NCBI RefSeq assembly: GCF_009857445.1
Contig: NZ_WWCN01000023.1
Coordinates: 1 to 64,000, forward strand
Source: Duganella flavida
GTDB taxonomy: Bacteria > Pseudomonadota > Gammaproteobacteria > Burkholderiales > Burkholderiaceae_D
Direction: 5' to 3'
Length of the DNA: 64,000 bases
Positions 49,196 through 57,508 of the stretch are shown in pieces. The translations under genes and the position numbers were made by a program. Position 1 is the first letter of the stretch. Every line of letters begins with the position of its first letter. Below the pieces are notes generated by a model. That model saw only the letters and a program-made list of their open reading frames with translations, ran no database searches and was not told the DNA's origin.

Positions 49196-49222
49196 AAAAA
49201 AAGGGCCCTTGCGGGCCCTTTT
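49196..49222. terminator. bidirectional Rho-independent terminator
   Basis: AAAAGGGCCC-TTGC-GGGCCCTTTT between the convergent tcyP and FadL-family genes, with A- and T-tracts on both sides. Confidence 0.85.
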
Positions 49223-49240
49223 CATTTGCAGCTCTAAGAA

Positions 49241-50662
49241 TCAGAACTTGTAGTTATACGCGATGCCGACCAGCGACAGGTAGGTCTTGTACGTACCACG
49301 GGTGGCTTCGCCGTTGCCGGTGCAGGTGGTTTGCAGCGGGTTGCACTGGTTGGTGTAGTTGATCTTCGCGTCTTTGAAGTCCAGGAAGCTGTACGCCAGG
49401 TCGATCGACGAACGTGGGCTCAGTTTCCAGTTGGCGCCAACCGAGTACTGCATGCGGTCGCTGTCCGGCAGTGCTGGGTGGGTCAGCTCGGCGCTCTTCA
49501 CTGGCGACTGGTCGTATGCAACGCCAGCACGCAGGGTCAGGTTGTCGCTGTATGCGTAGTTGCCGCCCAGCGAAACGCGCACGGTGTTTTTCCACTGCTG
49601 GCGGATCACTTCGTTACCTTCGGTGGTGCCTGGGAACTGGATGTCCAGATCGCCCATGCGGTTGTTGCGGGTGAAGGTCACGTCCGCCATGCCGGCCCAT
49701 TTCGCATCGAACTGGTGGAACACGTTAGCCGACAGGGTTTCCGGCGTACGCAGGGTGACCAGCGCGGCCGAGTTGGCTTTGTGCGATGCGGCTTGCAACA
49801 CTTTGTTGACGATCGGATCGGTGGTCACTTGCGAGAAGTCCCACACGGTGCTGCCTTTCAGCTGGTGCGAGATCGACGAGCGGTAAGCCAGGCCGAAACG
49901 GGTGTTCTGGTCCAGGGTGAACATATAGCCCAGGTTGAAGCCCCAGCCCCAGTCCTGGCCATCGTTGGCGCCGTGGGCGTCGCCCGCAGTGCGCAGCAGT
50001 GCAGGATTGCCGCCCAGTGCAGCGATCTGCTTGATCAGCACCGCGCCTTGCGCAGCGCCAGCGCCGCTCGACAGCGCTGCGATCGAGCCTGGTACGTCGA
50101 CTGCCTGGCCCAGTTCGGCCTTCATGTGTTCCGCATCGATACCAAAGCCGAAGGCGTGGTGTTCGTTCAGTTTCCACGATACCGATGGGTTCAGGGTGAT
50201 GGCTTCCAGCTTGATGTTGGACAGCGCGTAGCGGCCGTTCCAGTTGTTGCCGTAGTCCAGCTTGGCGCCGTACGGTACGAACAGGCCAAAGCCTGCGGTC
50301 CACTGGTCGTTCAGCTTTTTGCTGACGTACAGGGCTGGGGCAGCCACTGCGCTCGGCGCGTAGCCGTCGGCAGCGACGCCGCCAGTCGGCGCGCCGGTGA
50401 AGTGGGTCGAGCCGCTGTCGGTGTAGGTCGAGTGCGGCACCACCACGGTGGCGCCAGCGCTGATCTGCGTACCGTCCAGGCGGGACAGGCCAGCCGGGTT
50501 GTAGAAGATGGTCGATGGGTCGTTGGCTTCGGCGCCGTTAGCGTCAGCGGTGCCTTGGCCCGACACGCTTTGGGAACCGAAACGGTAGCCCGATGCCTGG
50601 GCGCTCACGGAAATGGCGCTCAGGGCGGCGGCAATAATCAGGGGGAGATATTTGTGCTGCAT
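49241..50662 (-). CDS. OmpP1/FadL family outer-membrane protein
   Basis: 473 residues. Signal peptide MQHKYLPLIIAAALSAISVSAQA/S; mature start SGYRFGSQSVSGQGTADANGAEANDPSTIFYNPAGL is the FadL signature (hatch domain with the NPAGL stretch); 14-strand barrel, last strand ending YNYKF. FadL proteins import long-chain fatty acids or other hydrophobic compounds. It has its own terminator on the left and the RND terminator on the right. Two Cys in an outer loop (CNPLQTTC). Confidence 0.93.
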   Translation of the reverse strand: MQHKYLPLIIAAALSAISVSAQASGYRFGSQSVSGQGTADANGAEANDPSTIFYNPAGLSRLDGTQISAGATVVVPHSTYTDSGSTHFTGAPTGGVAADGYAPSAVAAPALYVSKKLNDQWTAGFGLFVPYGAKLDYGNNWNGRYALSNIKLEAITLNPSVSWKLNEHHAFGFGIDAEHMKAELGQAVDVPGSIAALSSGAGAAQGAVLIKQIAALGGNPALLRTAGDAHGANDGQDWGWGFNLGYMFTLDQNTRFGLAYRSSISHQLKGSTVWDFSQVTTDPIVNKVLQAASHKANSAALVTLRTPETLSANVFHQFDAKWAGMADVTFTRNNRMGDLDIQFPGTTEGNEVIRQQWKNTVRVSLGGNYAYSDNLTLRAGVAYDQSPVKSAELTHPALPDSDRMQYSVGANWKLSPRSSIDLAYSFLDFKDAKINYTNQCNPLQTTCTGNGEATRGTYKTYLSLVGIAYNYKF

Positions 50663-50777
50663 GAAGGTCTCGCTTTATGAGTGGTTTTATTTGGCTCCAG
50701 TAGCCGAATCGGTACCAGAAGGCCAGCAGCATACACCAAAAAAAGCCAAACCGAGCGAGCGCTCTGCATTTCATTAA

Positions 50778-50802
50778 TAAAAAAAGGGCCCGAAGGCCCT
50801 TT
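50778..50802 (-). terminator. Rho-independent terminator of the RND operon
   Basis: Minus strand AAAGGGCC-TTCG-GGCCCTTTTTTT, 24 bp after the permease stop codon. Confidence 0.85.
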
Positions 50803-50825
50803 CCTTTGCTTAACTGAAAATACTT

Positions 50826-53800
50826 TTAAGCAATTTTTCGTGGTTCTTCTTCCGGCAGCTCGGCTTGCTGCGTTTTACCGCGGCCGAGCAGCTTGCGCGC
50901 GCCCAGCATGACCATGCGGTAGACGAAACGCGCCAGCACCAGGAACAGCAGCGCCTCCACCACAATCGACGCCACCGCCGCCACCATGCCGAAGCGCTCG
51001 ACACGGCGATGCACCTTGGCGATGGCGCTGTCTTTCTTGATCTCGATGCTGTCGTAGAAGGTTGGCACCATCAGCAAGGTCAGCACAGTCGAGGTGACGG
51101 TACCGCCGATGATGGCGATCGCCATTGGACGGTAGAACTCACCGCCCTCACCCAGGCCGATGGCCACCGGCAGCATGCCGGCGATCAGCGCAAAGGTGGT
51201 CATCAGGATCGGACGCAGGCGCATGCGGCCGGCATACATCAGCGCATCCTCACGGCCAAAGCCCTCCTCTTCACGCTTGCGCGCTGCATCCAGCAGCAGG
51301 ATGGCGTTCTTGGCGACCAGCCCCATCAGCATAATCACGCCGATCAAACTCATCAGGTTAATCGTGCTCTTGGTAAGCAGCAGGCCGATCACCACGCCGA
51401 TCAGCGACAGCGGCAAGGACAGCATCACCGCAATCGGCGCCGTGAAGGAACCGAACTGCATCACCAGAATCAAATACATCAAGCCGATGCCGGCCACCAG
51501 CGCGATGATCATGGCGCCAAACACTTCCTGCATGTCTTTGCCGGCGCCGCCCAGTGCCAGGCCGTAGCCCGGCGGGAAGTCGATGTCCTTGACCAGTTTC
51601 ATGGCGTCGGCAGTGACCTCGCCCGGGGAACGTCCCTCCACGTTGGCGCTGACCGAAATCACACGCTTGCCGTCTTTGTGCTTGATGGTCGACGGACCTT
51701 TGCCCATGGTCACCCGCGCGATCTGGTCGAGCGGCACCATCTGGCTGGTGCCGGAGACGGCAATCGGCAAGCGCTCGATGTTTTCGGCGCTGGTACGGTC
51801 TTCCGGCGCCAGACGCACGGCAACGTCACGCGACTCACCGGTCGGATCGACCCAGTCGCCCACTTCGATACCGGCAAACGCCACCCGCAGTGCTTGTGCC
51901 GCATCGCCAGCGGCAATACCCATCGAGTTAGCCAGACCACGGTTCAGTTCGATTTGCAGCTCGTCCTTCGGATCCATTTCCGACAACCCGACGTCCACCG
52001 CGCCCGGCACTTTGCGCAGGCGGTCCATGAAGGCGTTGGTGATTTCCATCAGCTTGCGCGAATCGGTGCCGGTAAATTCAATCTGCACCGGCTTGCGGGC
52101 GCCGTTGCTCAGGTCGTCCAGTACGGTGTACTCGGCGCCCACCAGGCCAGACAGCTTCTCACGCAATTCCTTGGCCACCTCAATGGCGCCGCGCTGGCGT
52201 TCGGTTTTCTTGCCGATGTCGACGTAGATACGGCCGCCGCTCAGGTTGACGTAGCTATTGGTTTCCTTGGTTTCCTTGATGCCGCGTGCGATCACGGCGG
52301 CCTTTTCCAGCTTCAGGCGCGAGTATTCCAGCGAACTCGACGACGGCGTCCGTACGTCAATCGCAATCGTGCCCCAGTCAGACGATGGCACAAAGCTCAT
52401 GCCGCCAAACACCACTTGCAGGCCGATCGCCGCCACGAAGGTCAACACCGCAATGATCCCCATCCACAGGCGGTGATGCAGCGCCCACTCAATCACGTGG
52501 CCGTAGCGGTCGGCCTGGTGATCAAACCAGACGTTGAACTTGGCGAAGTATTTTTCCAGGCCACGGCGCGGTGCGTCGTGGTGGCCCGGCGGGTCGCCCC
52601 AGAAAGCCGACAGCATCGGATCCAGGGTGAACGAGATCAGCAGCGACACCGCCACCGAGCAGGTCACGGTCAAGGCGAACGGACGGAACCACTCACCGGT
52701 GATGCCCTGCATGAAGGCCACCGGAATAAACACCGCCATGATGGAGAAGGTGGTGGCGGCCACTGCCATGCCGATCTCGGCCGTGCCTTTCAGCGCGGCG
52801 GTGCGGCGGTCGGCGCCCATCTGCATGTGGCGCACGATGTTTTCCCGCACCACAATTGCATCGTCAATCAGCACGCCGATCGCCAGCGACAAGCCCAGCA
52901 GGGTCATGAAGTTCAGCGTGAAGCCGCACAGCCAGACGCCGATGAAGGCCGCCAGCACCGAGGTCGGCAGCGACAGTGCAGTGATCAGGGTCGAGCGCCA
53001 CGAGTTGAGGAAGGCGTACACCACGAAGATGGTCAGGCCGGCGCCAAACACCAGCGCGTGGATCACGTTGTCCAGGCTGCTTTCGGCGTTTTCGCCGTCA
53101 TCCTGGGTGATTTCCAGCTTGGTGCCGGGCTGCATTTCCTTCTGCATTTCCTCGGCCATGGCCTTGATTTTGCGGGCCACGGTCACGGTCGAGGCATCGC
53201 GCGAGCGGGTCACCGAGATACCGACGTTCGGTTTGCCGGAGCGCACGCTCAGGCTGTTCACTTCGGCAAAGCCGTCCTGAATCATCGCCACTTGCGACAG
53301 GCGCACCAGCTCGTTGCCATTGCGCTTGACCACCACTTGCTGGAACTCTTCCGGACGCTCGATGCGGCCGACCAGGCGGATGCTCTTCTCATCCAGCTCG
53401 CCGCGCACCTTGCCGACCGGCGCATTGGTGTTCTGGTTGCGCAGCGCATTGACCACGTCGCCCACCGAGACGTTGTACTCGCGCAGTTTTTCCGCCTTCA
53501 GCAGCACGCTCAGCTCGCGCTTGAGCGAACCATCAATATTCACCGAGGCGACGCCGTCGATGCTGCGGAAGCGGTCGGCCAGCTTGTCCTCAGCCAGGCG
53601 CGAAATCTCAGCGTGGCTCTGGGTGTTGGACGACAGCGCCATCTGCATCACCGGCTGGGCCGACGGATCGATGCGCACCAGGATCGGTTCGCGCATCTCG
53701 GTCGGCAGCTTGTAGCGCACGCTGGCAATCGCGTTGCGGATCTCGTCCGAGGCTTCGATCAGATTCTTGTTGAAGCTGAACTTGATGAAGATGCTGGCAC

Positions 53801-54062
53801 TGCTTTCCGAGGAGGTGCTATTCAGCTCGGTCACGCCGGTGATCGACTGCAGCGATTTCTCGAGGCGATTGACGATCTCGCGCTCCACCGTTTCCGGCGA
53901 GGCGCCCGGGTACGGGATGTTGACCACGATGAACGGGACTTCGACGTCCGGGTTCTGGTTGACGCGCAGCTTGTTGAGGGCCATCAGGCCCAGGCACATC
54001 ATGGCAACGATCAGTACGATCGTGGCGATGGGCCGCTTGATACTAAAATCCGATAAGAACAT
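50826..54062 (-). CDS. RND efflux pump inner-membrane permease (AcrB/MdtB-like)
   Basis: 1078 residues. N-terminal MFLSDFSIKRPIATIVLIVAMM, 12 membrane segments, two large periplasmic loops; proton-relay Asp400-Asp401 in GVLIDDAIVVRENIV (TM4). Homologous with HAE-1 pumps, with more resemblance to MdtB/MdtC-type permeases than to AcrB (NPDVEVPFIVVNIPYPGASPETVE). The C-terminus is extended by a further hydrophobic segment and a polar tail. Pumps drugs or other hydrophobic molecules out; the outer-membrane channel is not encoded here. 15 bp after the adaptor gene. Confidence 0.94.
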   Translation of the reverse strand: MFLSDFSIKRPIATIVLIVAMMCLGLMALNKLRVNQNPDVEVPFIVVNIPYPGASPETVEREIVNRLEKSLQSITGVTELNSTSSESSASIFIKFSFNKNLIEASDEIRNAIASVRYKLPTEMREPILVRIDPSAQPVMQMALSSNTQSHAEISRLAEDKLADRFRSIDGVASVNIDGSLKRELSVLLKAEKLREYNVSVGDVVNALRNQNTNAPVGKVRGELDEKSIRLVGRIERPEEFQQVVVKRNGNELVRLSQVAMIQDGFAEVNSLSVRSGKPNVGISVTRSRDASTVTVARKIKAMAEEMQKEMQPGTKLEITQDDGENAESSLDNVIHALVFGAGLTIFVVYAFLNSWRSTLITALSLPTSVLAAFIGVWLCGFTLNFMTLLGLSLAIGVLIDDAIVVRENIVRHMQMGADRRTAALKGTAEIGMAVAATTFSIMAVFIPVAFMQGITGEWFRPFALTVTCSVAVSLLISFTLDPMLSAFWGDPPGHHDAPRRGLEKYFAKFNVWFDHQADRYGHVIEWALHHRLWMGIIAVLTFVAAIGLQVVFGGMSFVPSSDWGTIAIDVRTPSSSSLEYSRLKLEKAAVIARGIKETKETNSYVNLSGGRIYVDIGKKTERQRGAIEVAKELREKLSGLVGAEYTVLDDLSNGARKPVQIEFTGTDSRKLMEITNAFMDRLRKVPGAVDVGLSEMDPKDELQIELNRGLANSMGIAAGDAAQALRVAFAGIEVGDWVDPTGESRDVAVRLAPEDRTSAENIERLPIAVSGTSQMVPLDQIARVTMGKGPSTIKHKDGKRVISVSANVEGRSPGEVTADAMKLVKDIDFPPGYGLALGGAGKDMQEVFGAMIIALVAGIGLMYLILVMQFGSFTAPIAVMLSLPLSLIGVVIGLLLTKSTINLMSLIGVIMLMGLVAKNAILLLDAARKREEEGFGREDALMYAGRMRLRPILMTTFALIAGMLPVAIGLGEGGEFYRPMAIAIIGGTVTSTVLTLLMVPTFYDSIEIKKDSAIAKVHRRVERFGMVAAVASIVVEALLFLVLARFVYRMVMLGARKLLGRGKTQQAELPEEEPRKIA

Positions 54063-54077
54063 GGCTGAGGCTCCTGA

Positions 54078-55247
54078 TTATTTTTCTGCGACCTTGCCGG
54101 CCGAGGCCGAAGCCACGGCTTTCGGCGCGGACAAGACCACTTTCTGGCCATCTTTAAAGCCGGAGGCCGGCACCCGCACCACCATGTCGCCGGCTTGCAA
54201 GCCAGTCAGCACTTGCCAGCGGCCGCTGCGTTCGTCGCGGGTGCCGATGGTCAGCGGCACTTTGGTCAGCTGGCCGCCCTTGACGCGCCACACGTAGTTG
54301 TTGTCGCCGGCTTGCACCAGCGCCGACGGCGGCACCATCAGCGACGAGGTGGTCTCAGCCTCGATGCGGCCTTCGGCGTACAGGCCGGCCACACCGGGAC
54401 GGGTGGCTTCGGCAAAGTCCACCAGCACTTCGACCTGGCGCGTGACCGCATTGGCCGAAGGATCGACGCGCTTAATCTTGCCGGTGAAATTCTGGCCCTG
54501 GTAGCCGTTCACGCGGAACAGCACCGGCTGGCCGATCTTGACCACGCCCACTTTGTCGGCCGAGACCATGCCTTCAAAACGCATGCTGCTCGGATCGATC
54601 ACCTTGATCAGTTCCTTGCCCACTTGGGCGGTATCGCCGTTCGAGACTTTACGGTCGCTGACGATGCCGTCAAACGGCGCGCGCACCACGGTGCGGGTCA
54701 GCTGCTGGCGTGCCGTGACCGAACGCGAGCGGGCGGCCGCCAGGTCGCTCTGGGCGTTGTTGCGGCGCACTTCAGCGTCTTCCATCGCCGTGGTGGAGAC
54801 CATGCCGGAGGCCAGCAGGGTTTTCTGGCGCTCGTACATGCGCTGGGTCTGGGCCAGCGTTTGTTCGGCGGCGCGAGTAGCTTCATCGGCCGAGGTCAGG
54901 CTGTCACGGATCGAGGTTTCATCCAGGCGCAACAGGATGTCGCCTTTTTTGACCGACTCACCATTTTCTTTAAGTACTTGAACTACAACCGCGCTGACTT
55001 CCGCGCGCAGGTCGGCGCGGCGTTCCGGCTGGATCGAACCGGTGATGACTGGACCGGAAGCCAAAGCGTTCGATTCGATGGTGAGGGTGTCTTCCGGCGA
55101 CATCTGCAACGTCACTTTCGGCTGGTCTTTCGCTGCGGAAGCAGAGGCGGATGCGCTGGCGGCGGCTTTTTCAGGCTCTTTCGCTGATTTGCCGCATGCA
55201 ACCAGGGCAGAGGCAATGGCAAGAGCTAGAAGGGTTTTGCGCAACAT
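54078..55247 (-). CDS. RND efflux periplasmic adaptor lipoprotein
   Basis: 389 residues. Signal with lipobox LVAC (lipidated Cys18), Ala/Ser/Lys-rich linker, then a lipoyl-like domain (NGESVKKGDILLRLDETS and VRAPFDGIVSDRKVSNGDTAQVG) around a helical hairpin, and a beta-barrel (VGQPVLFRVNGYQGQNFTGKIKRVDPSAN). It docks the permease to an outer-membrane channel. First gene of the two-gene operon; promoter upstream at 55310-55338. Confidence 0.94.
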   Translation of the reverse strand: MLRKTLLALAIASALVACGKSAKEPEKAAASASASASAAKDQPKVTLQMSPEDTLTIESNALASGPVITGSIQPERRADLRAEVSAVVVQVLKENGESVKKGDILLRLDETSIRDSLTSADEATRAAEQTLAQTQRMYERQKTLLASGMVSTTAMEDAEVRRNNAQSDLAAARSRSVTARQQLTRTVVRAPFDGIVSDRKVSNGDTAQVGKELIKVIDPSSMRFEGMVSADKVGVVKIGQPVLFRVNGYQGQNFTGKIKRVDPSANAVTRQVEVLVDFAEATRPGVAGLYAEGRIEAETTSSLMVPPSALVQAGDNNYVWRVKGGQLTKVPLTIGTRDERSGRWQVLTGLQAGDMVVRVPASGFKDGQKVVLSAPKAVASASAGKVAEK

Positions 55248-55309
55248 AAAGTTCTCCAGAAAGTGGCACGTCGGGGTGCTTTTAGAATGAGCCAGACTAC
55301 AGGGCGCAG

Positions 55310-55338
55310 AGTATCCGCGACCAGCGTTGTCAGGTCAA
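55310..55338 (-). promoter_or_regulatory. candidate sigma-70 promoter of the RND operon
   Basis: Minus strand TTGACC (55338-55333), 17 bp, GATACT (55315-55310), about 60 bp ahead of the adaptor start. Confidence 0.5.
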
Positions 55339-55417
55339 TCACAGTGCGATAAACGGTAGAATTTGTGGCTGAAACGCCAAATACGGGGATGAACGGTAAA
55401 GCAGGAATGACCGGGAT

Positions 55418-55444
55418 CGGACAGTGTCCGGTCCCGGGCGGACA
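55418..55444. promoter_or_regulatory. cluster of TGTCCG/CGGACA half-sites
   Basis: CGGACA-1 bp-TGTCCG-8 bp-CGGACA, three half-sites in two overlapping inverted repeats just after the PAP2 gene and about 170 bp upstream of the RND adaptor start. The half-site is the same as in the candidate enhancer at 38112-38127. Regulatory role is inferred only. Confidence 0.35.
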
Positions 55445-55447
55445 GTT

Positions 55448-55870
55448 TTAACCGCGTCCGAACACGGCGTTGATGAGGTGGCCAATGATGATGCCGGTGG
55501 TCAGGCCGCCGGCGATTTCCACCACGGTGTGGCCCATGCGCTCGCGCAGCCACTTGTGGCCGCCGTCCTCCTTGGCGATACGGTTGATGGCGGCGGCTTG
55601 CTTGCCGACGTGCTGGCGCAGGCTGTTGGCGTCGATAATCACGATAAAGCACAGCGTGACGGCCACGCCGAAGGCCGGATGGCCGATGCCCTCGCGCAGC
55701 GCAATCAGGGTCGCCATGCTCGATACCACGGCACTGTGGTTGCTCGGGAAGCCGCCGTTGCCGACCAGGTTGAAGGCCCACTTGCGCGCCTTGGCGCTAT
55801 TAATCAGGAATTTGATCGGACCGACCGTGAGCCAGGTGACCAGCGGGGTGACGAGATAAGCGATGTCCAT
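55448..55870 (-). CDS. divergent PAP2 family membrane protein (DUF212)
   Basis: 140 residues with four membrane segments. Start at 55870 (MDIAYLVTPLV) with AAAGGA ahead. Carries the PAP2-like motif GNGGFPSNHSAVVSSMATLIAL, where the Ser-Asn-His and later HxVxEIxGG (GHTVVEIAGGLTTG) form the phosphatase-like site of YuiD/DUF212 proteins. Substrate unknown; related enzymes work on lipid phosphates. Same direction as the RND operon but 200 bp away. Confidence 0.87.
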   Translation of the reverse strand: MDIAYLVTPLVTWLTVGPIKFLINSAKARKWAFNLVGNGGFPSNHSAVVSSMATLIALREGIGHPAFGVAVTLCFIVIIDANSLRQHVGKQAAAINRIAKEDGGHKWLRERMGHTVVEIAGGLTTGIIIGHLINAVFGRG

Positions 55871-55979
55871 CGTGGGAGTCCTTTGCATTTTTGTGGCGAC
55901 ATTATGGCAGATGCCTCCCCAGCGGCGGAAGCAAGTATTATAAAATTCACCCTACTCTCCAATTTCAAAAAAGATAACA

Positions 55980-57038
55980 ATGCAGCACTTCAGAATATCC
56001 TTCGCCGTCACCTTCATCCTCATGGCCCTGGCCGGCTGGTGGGGCTACCAGCATGGCGGCGTGAGCGGCCTGATTGAGGCGCTGTGGATTTCCGCAGTGC
56101 TGGGCATCATGGAAGTGTCGCTATCATTCGACAACGCGGTGGTCAACGCCTCGGTGCTGCGGCACTGGAATGAATTCTGGCGCAAGCTGTTCCTGACGGT
56201 CGGCATCGTGGTGGCCGTGTTCGGCATGCGGCTGGTGTTCCCGCTGCTGATCGTCTCGCTGGCCACCGGCATGGGCTTGCTCGACGTGTGGCATATGGCC
56301 ACCACCACGCCGGAAGAATACTCGCGCCACCTGACCGGCGCCCACGCGCAGGTGGCGGCCTTCGGCGGCGCTTTCCTGCTGCTGGTGTTCCTCAACTTCC
56401 TGTTCGACGACCAGAAAGAGCTGCACTGGTTGGGCTGGATGGAAAAGAAAATGGGCCAGCACGGCACCCAGAGCCTGTCCGTGCTGCTGGCGCTGCTGGC
56501 GGTGTTCGGCTGCGTGTCGCTGGTGGGCGAAGATGAGCAATACCAGGTGCTGACCGCTGGCGTGGTCGGCGTGATCGTCTACCTGGCGGTGGGCTGGATC
56601 AGCAGCCTGCTGGAAGAGGAAGAACCGGACGATGAGGACGACACCACCGAGGCCGGCGTCTCGCCGGTGGTGGCCGCCGTGGCACGCGGCAGCATCGGCG
56701 GCTTCCTGTACCTGGAAGTGCTGGACGCTTCGTTCAGCTTTGACGGCGTGATCGGCGCATTTGCGATTACCTCGGACGTGGTGATCATCATGCTGGGGCT
56801 GGCGATCGGCGCCATGTTCGTACGCTCGCTAACCGTGTTCCTGGTGCACAAGGGCACGCTGGACGAATACGTCTATCTGGAGCACGGCGCGCACTACGCG
56901 ATTGGCATCCTCGCTGTGATCATGCTGGCTAACGTGAAGTATCACGTTCCGGAGTGGATTACCGGCTTGTCCGGCGTGGCGTTTATTGCGGTATCGCTGT
57001 GGTCGTCGGTACGGCATAAACGGCTGAACGCAGCGTGA
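55980..57038 (+). CDS. DUF475 integral membrane protein (TerC-like)
   Basis: 352 residues with about eight membrane segments. The family repeats ALWISAVLGIMEVSLSFDNAVVNA (about 33-56) and FLYLEVLDASFSFDGVIGAF (about 242-261) are the paired ExxxSxDN-like motifs of the TerC/DUF475 superfamily, with acidic residues inside the membrane that suggest metal or ion transport. A long acidic loop (EEEEPDDEDD, about 214-223) lies between the halves. Function is not established in this family. Divergent from the PAP2 gene. Confidence 0.88.
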   Translation: MQHFRISFAVTFILMALAGWWGYQHGGVSGLIEALWISAVLGIMEVSLSFDNAVVNASVLRHWNEFWRKLFLTVGIVVAVFGMRLVFPLLIVSLATGMGLLDVWHMATTTPEEYSRHLTGAHAQVAAFGGAFLLLVFLNFLFDDQKELHWLGWMEKKMGQHGTQSLSVLLALLAVFGCVSLVGEDEQYQVLTAGVVGVIVYLAVGWISSLLEEEEPDDEDDTTEAGVSPVVAAVARGSIGGFLYLEVLDASFSFDGVIGAFAITSDVVIIMLGLAIGAMFVRSLTVFLVHKGTLDEYVYLEHGAHYAIGILAVIMLANVKYHVPEWITGLSGVAFIAVSLWSSVRHKRLNAA

Positions 57039-57072
57039 TAAGATGTGAAACGTTGCCTAACCAAGAACGCTT

Positions 57073-57444
57073 ATGACCACACCTAAACGCATCCTGCTGT
57101 ACTTTTTCGGCCTGCTGGCCGCCGCCCTGCTGCTGATGGCCGGCTATACCTCGGCCATGCTGCACATTTCCTATTCGGACGGCGAGCGCGCCGGCTACCT
57201 GCAAAAGTTTTCCTCGCGCGGCTGGGTATGCAAAACATGGGAAGGCGAGATCCTGCTGACCTCGATGCCGGGTGCGATCCCGGAAAAATTCCAGTTCAGC
57301 GTGCGCGATGACAAAGTGGCGGCCGACCTGACCGCCGCCACCGGCAAGCGCGTGGTACTGACCTACGCCCAGCACAAAGGCGTGCCGACCCAGTGCTTCG
57401 GCGAGACCGAGTACTACGTCACCAAGGTCGTCACCCAGCCATAA
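57073..57444 (+). CDS. membrane-anchored protein of unknown function (123 residues)
   Basis: N-terminal anchor (about 7-28), then a small beta domain with FSSRGWVCKTWEGEILLTSMPGA and GVPTQCFGETEYYVTKV. Two Cys (Cys52 and Cys109 by count from the start) may form a disulphide in the periplasm. 34 bp downstream of the DUF475 gene in the same direction, so probably one operon. Conserved-looking, no function known to me. Confidence 0.75.
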   Translation: MTTPKRILLYFFGLLAAALLLMAGYTSAMLHISYSDGERAGYLQKFSSRGWVCKTWEGEILLTSMPGAIPEKFQFSVRDDKVAADLTAATGKRVVLTYAQHKGVPTQCFGETEYYVTKVVTQP

Positions 57445-57445
57445 T

Positions 57446-57505
57446 CCGGGGTCAGTTCTGCCATTGGTACATGAGCCCGTGTACGATTGGCAGAACTGAC
57501 CCCGG
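57446..57505. repeat. inverted-repeat element between convergent genes, related to 34593-34688
   Basis: Arms 57446-57471 and 57480-57505 (26 bp each, two mismatches), 8-bp loop. Outer part CCGGGGTCAGTTCTGCCA, which shares CCGGGGTCAG with the larger element at 34593. Again placed exactly between convergent stop codons (57444 and 57509). Confidence 0.9.
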
Positions 57506-57508
57506 GTT

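Noticed and set aside
50865..54056. 1063-codon rightward frame opposite the RND permease
   Set aside because: Very long but antisense to an unmistakable RND pump; extreme His/Gln/Arg content shows a shadow frame.
55264..55282. Second sigma-54-like motif (TGGCAC, then GGTGC) on the plus strand
   Set aside because: The -12 half is wrong and it points away from the RND operon, towards no gene start.
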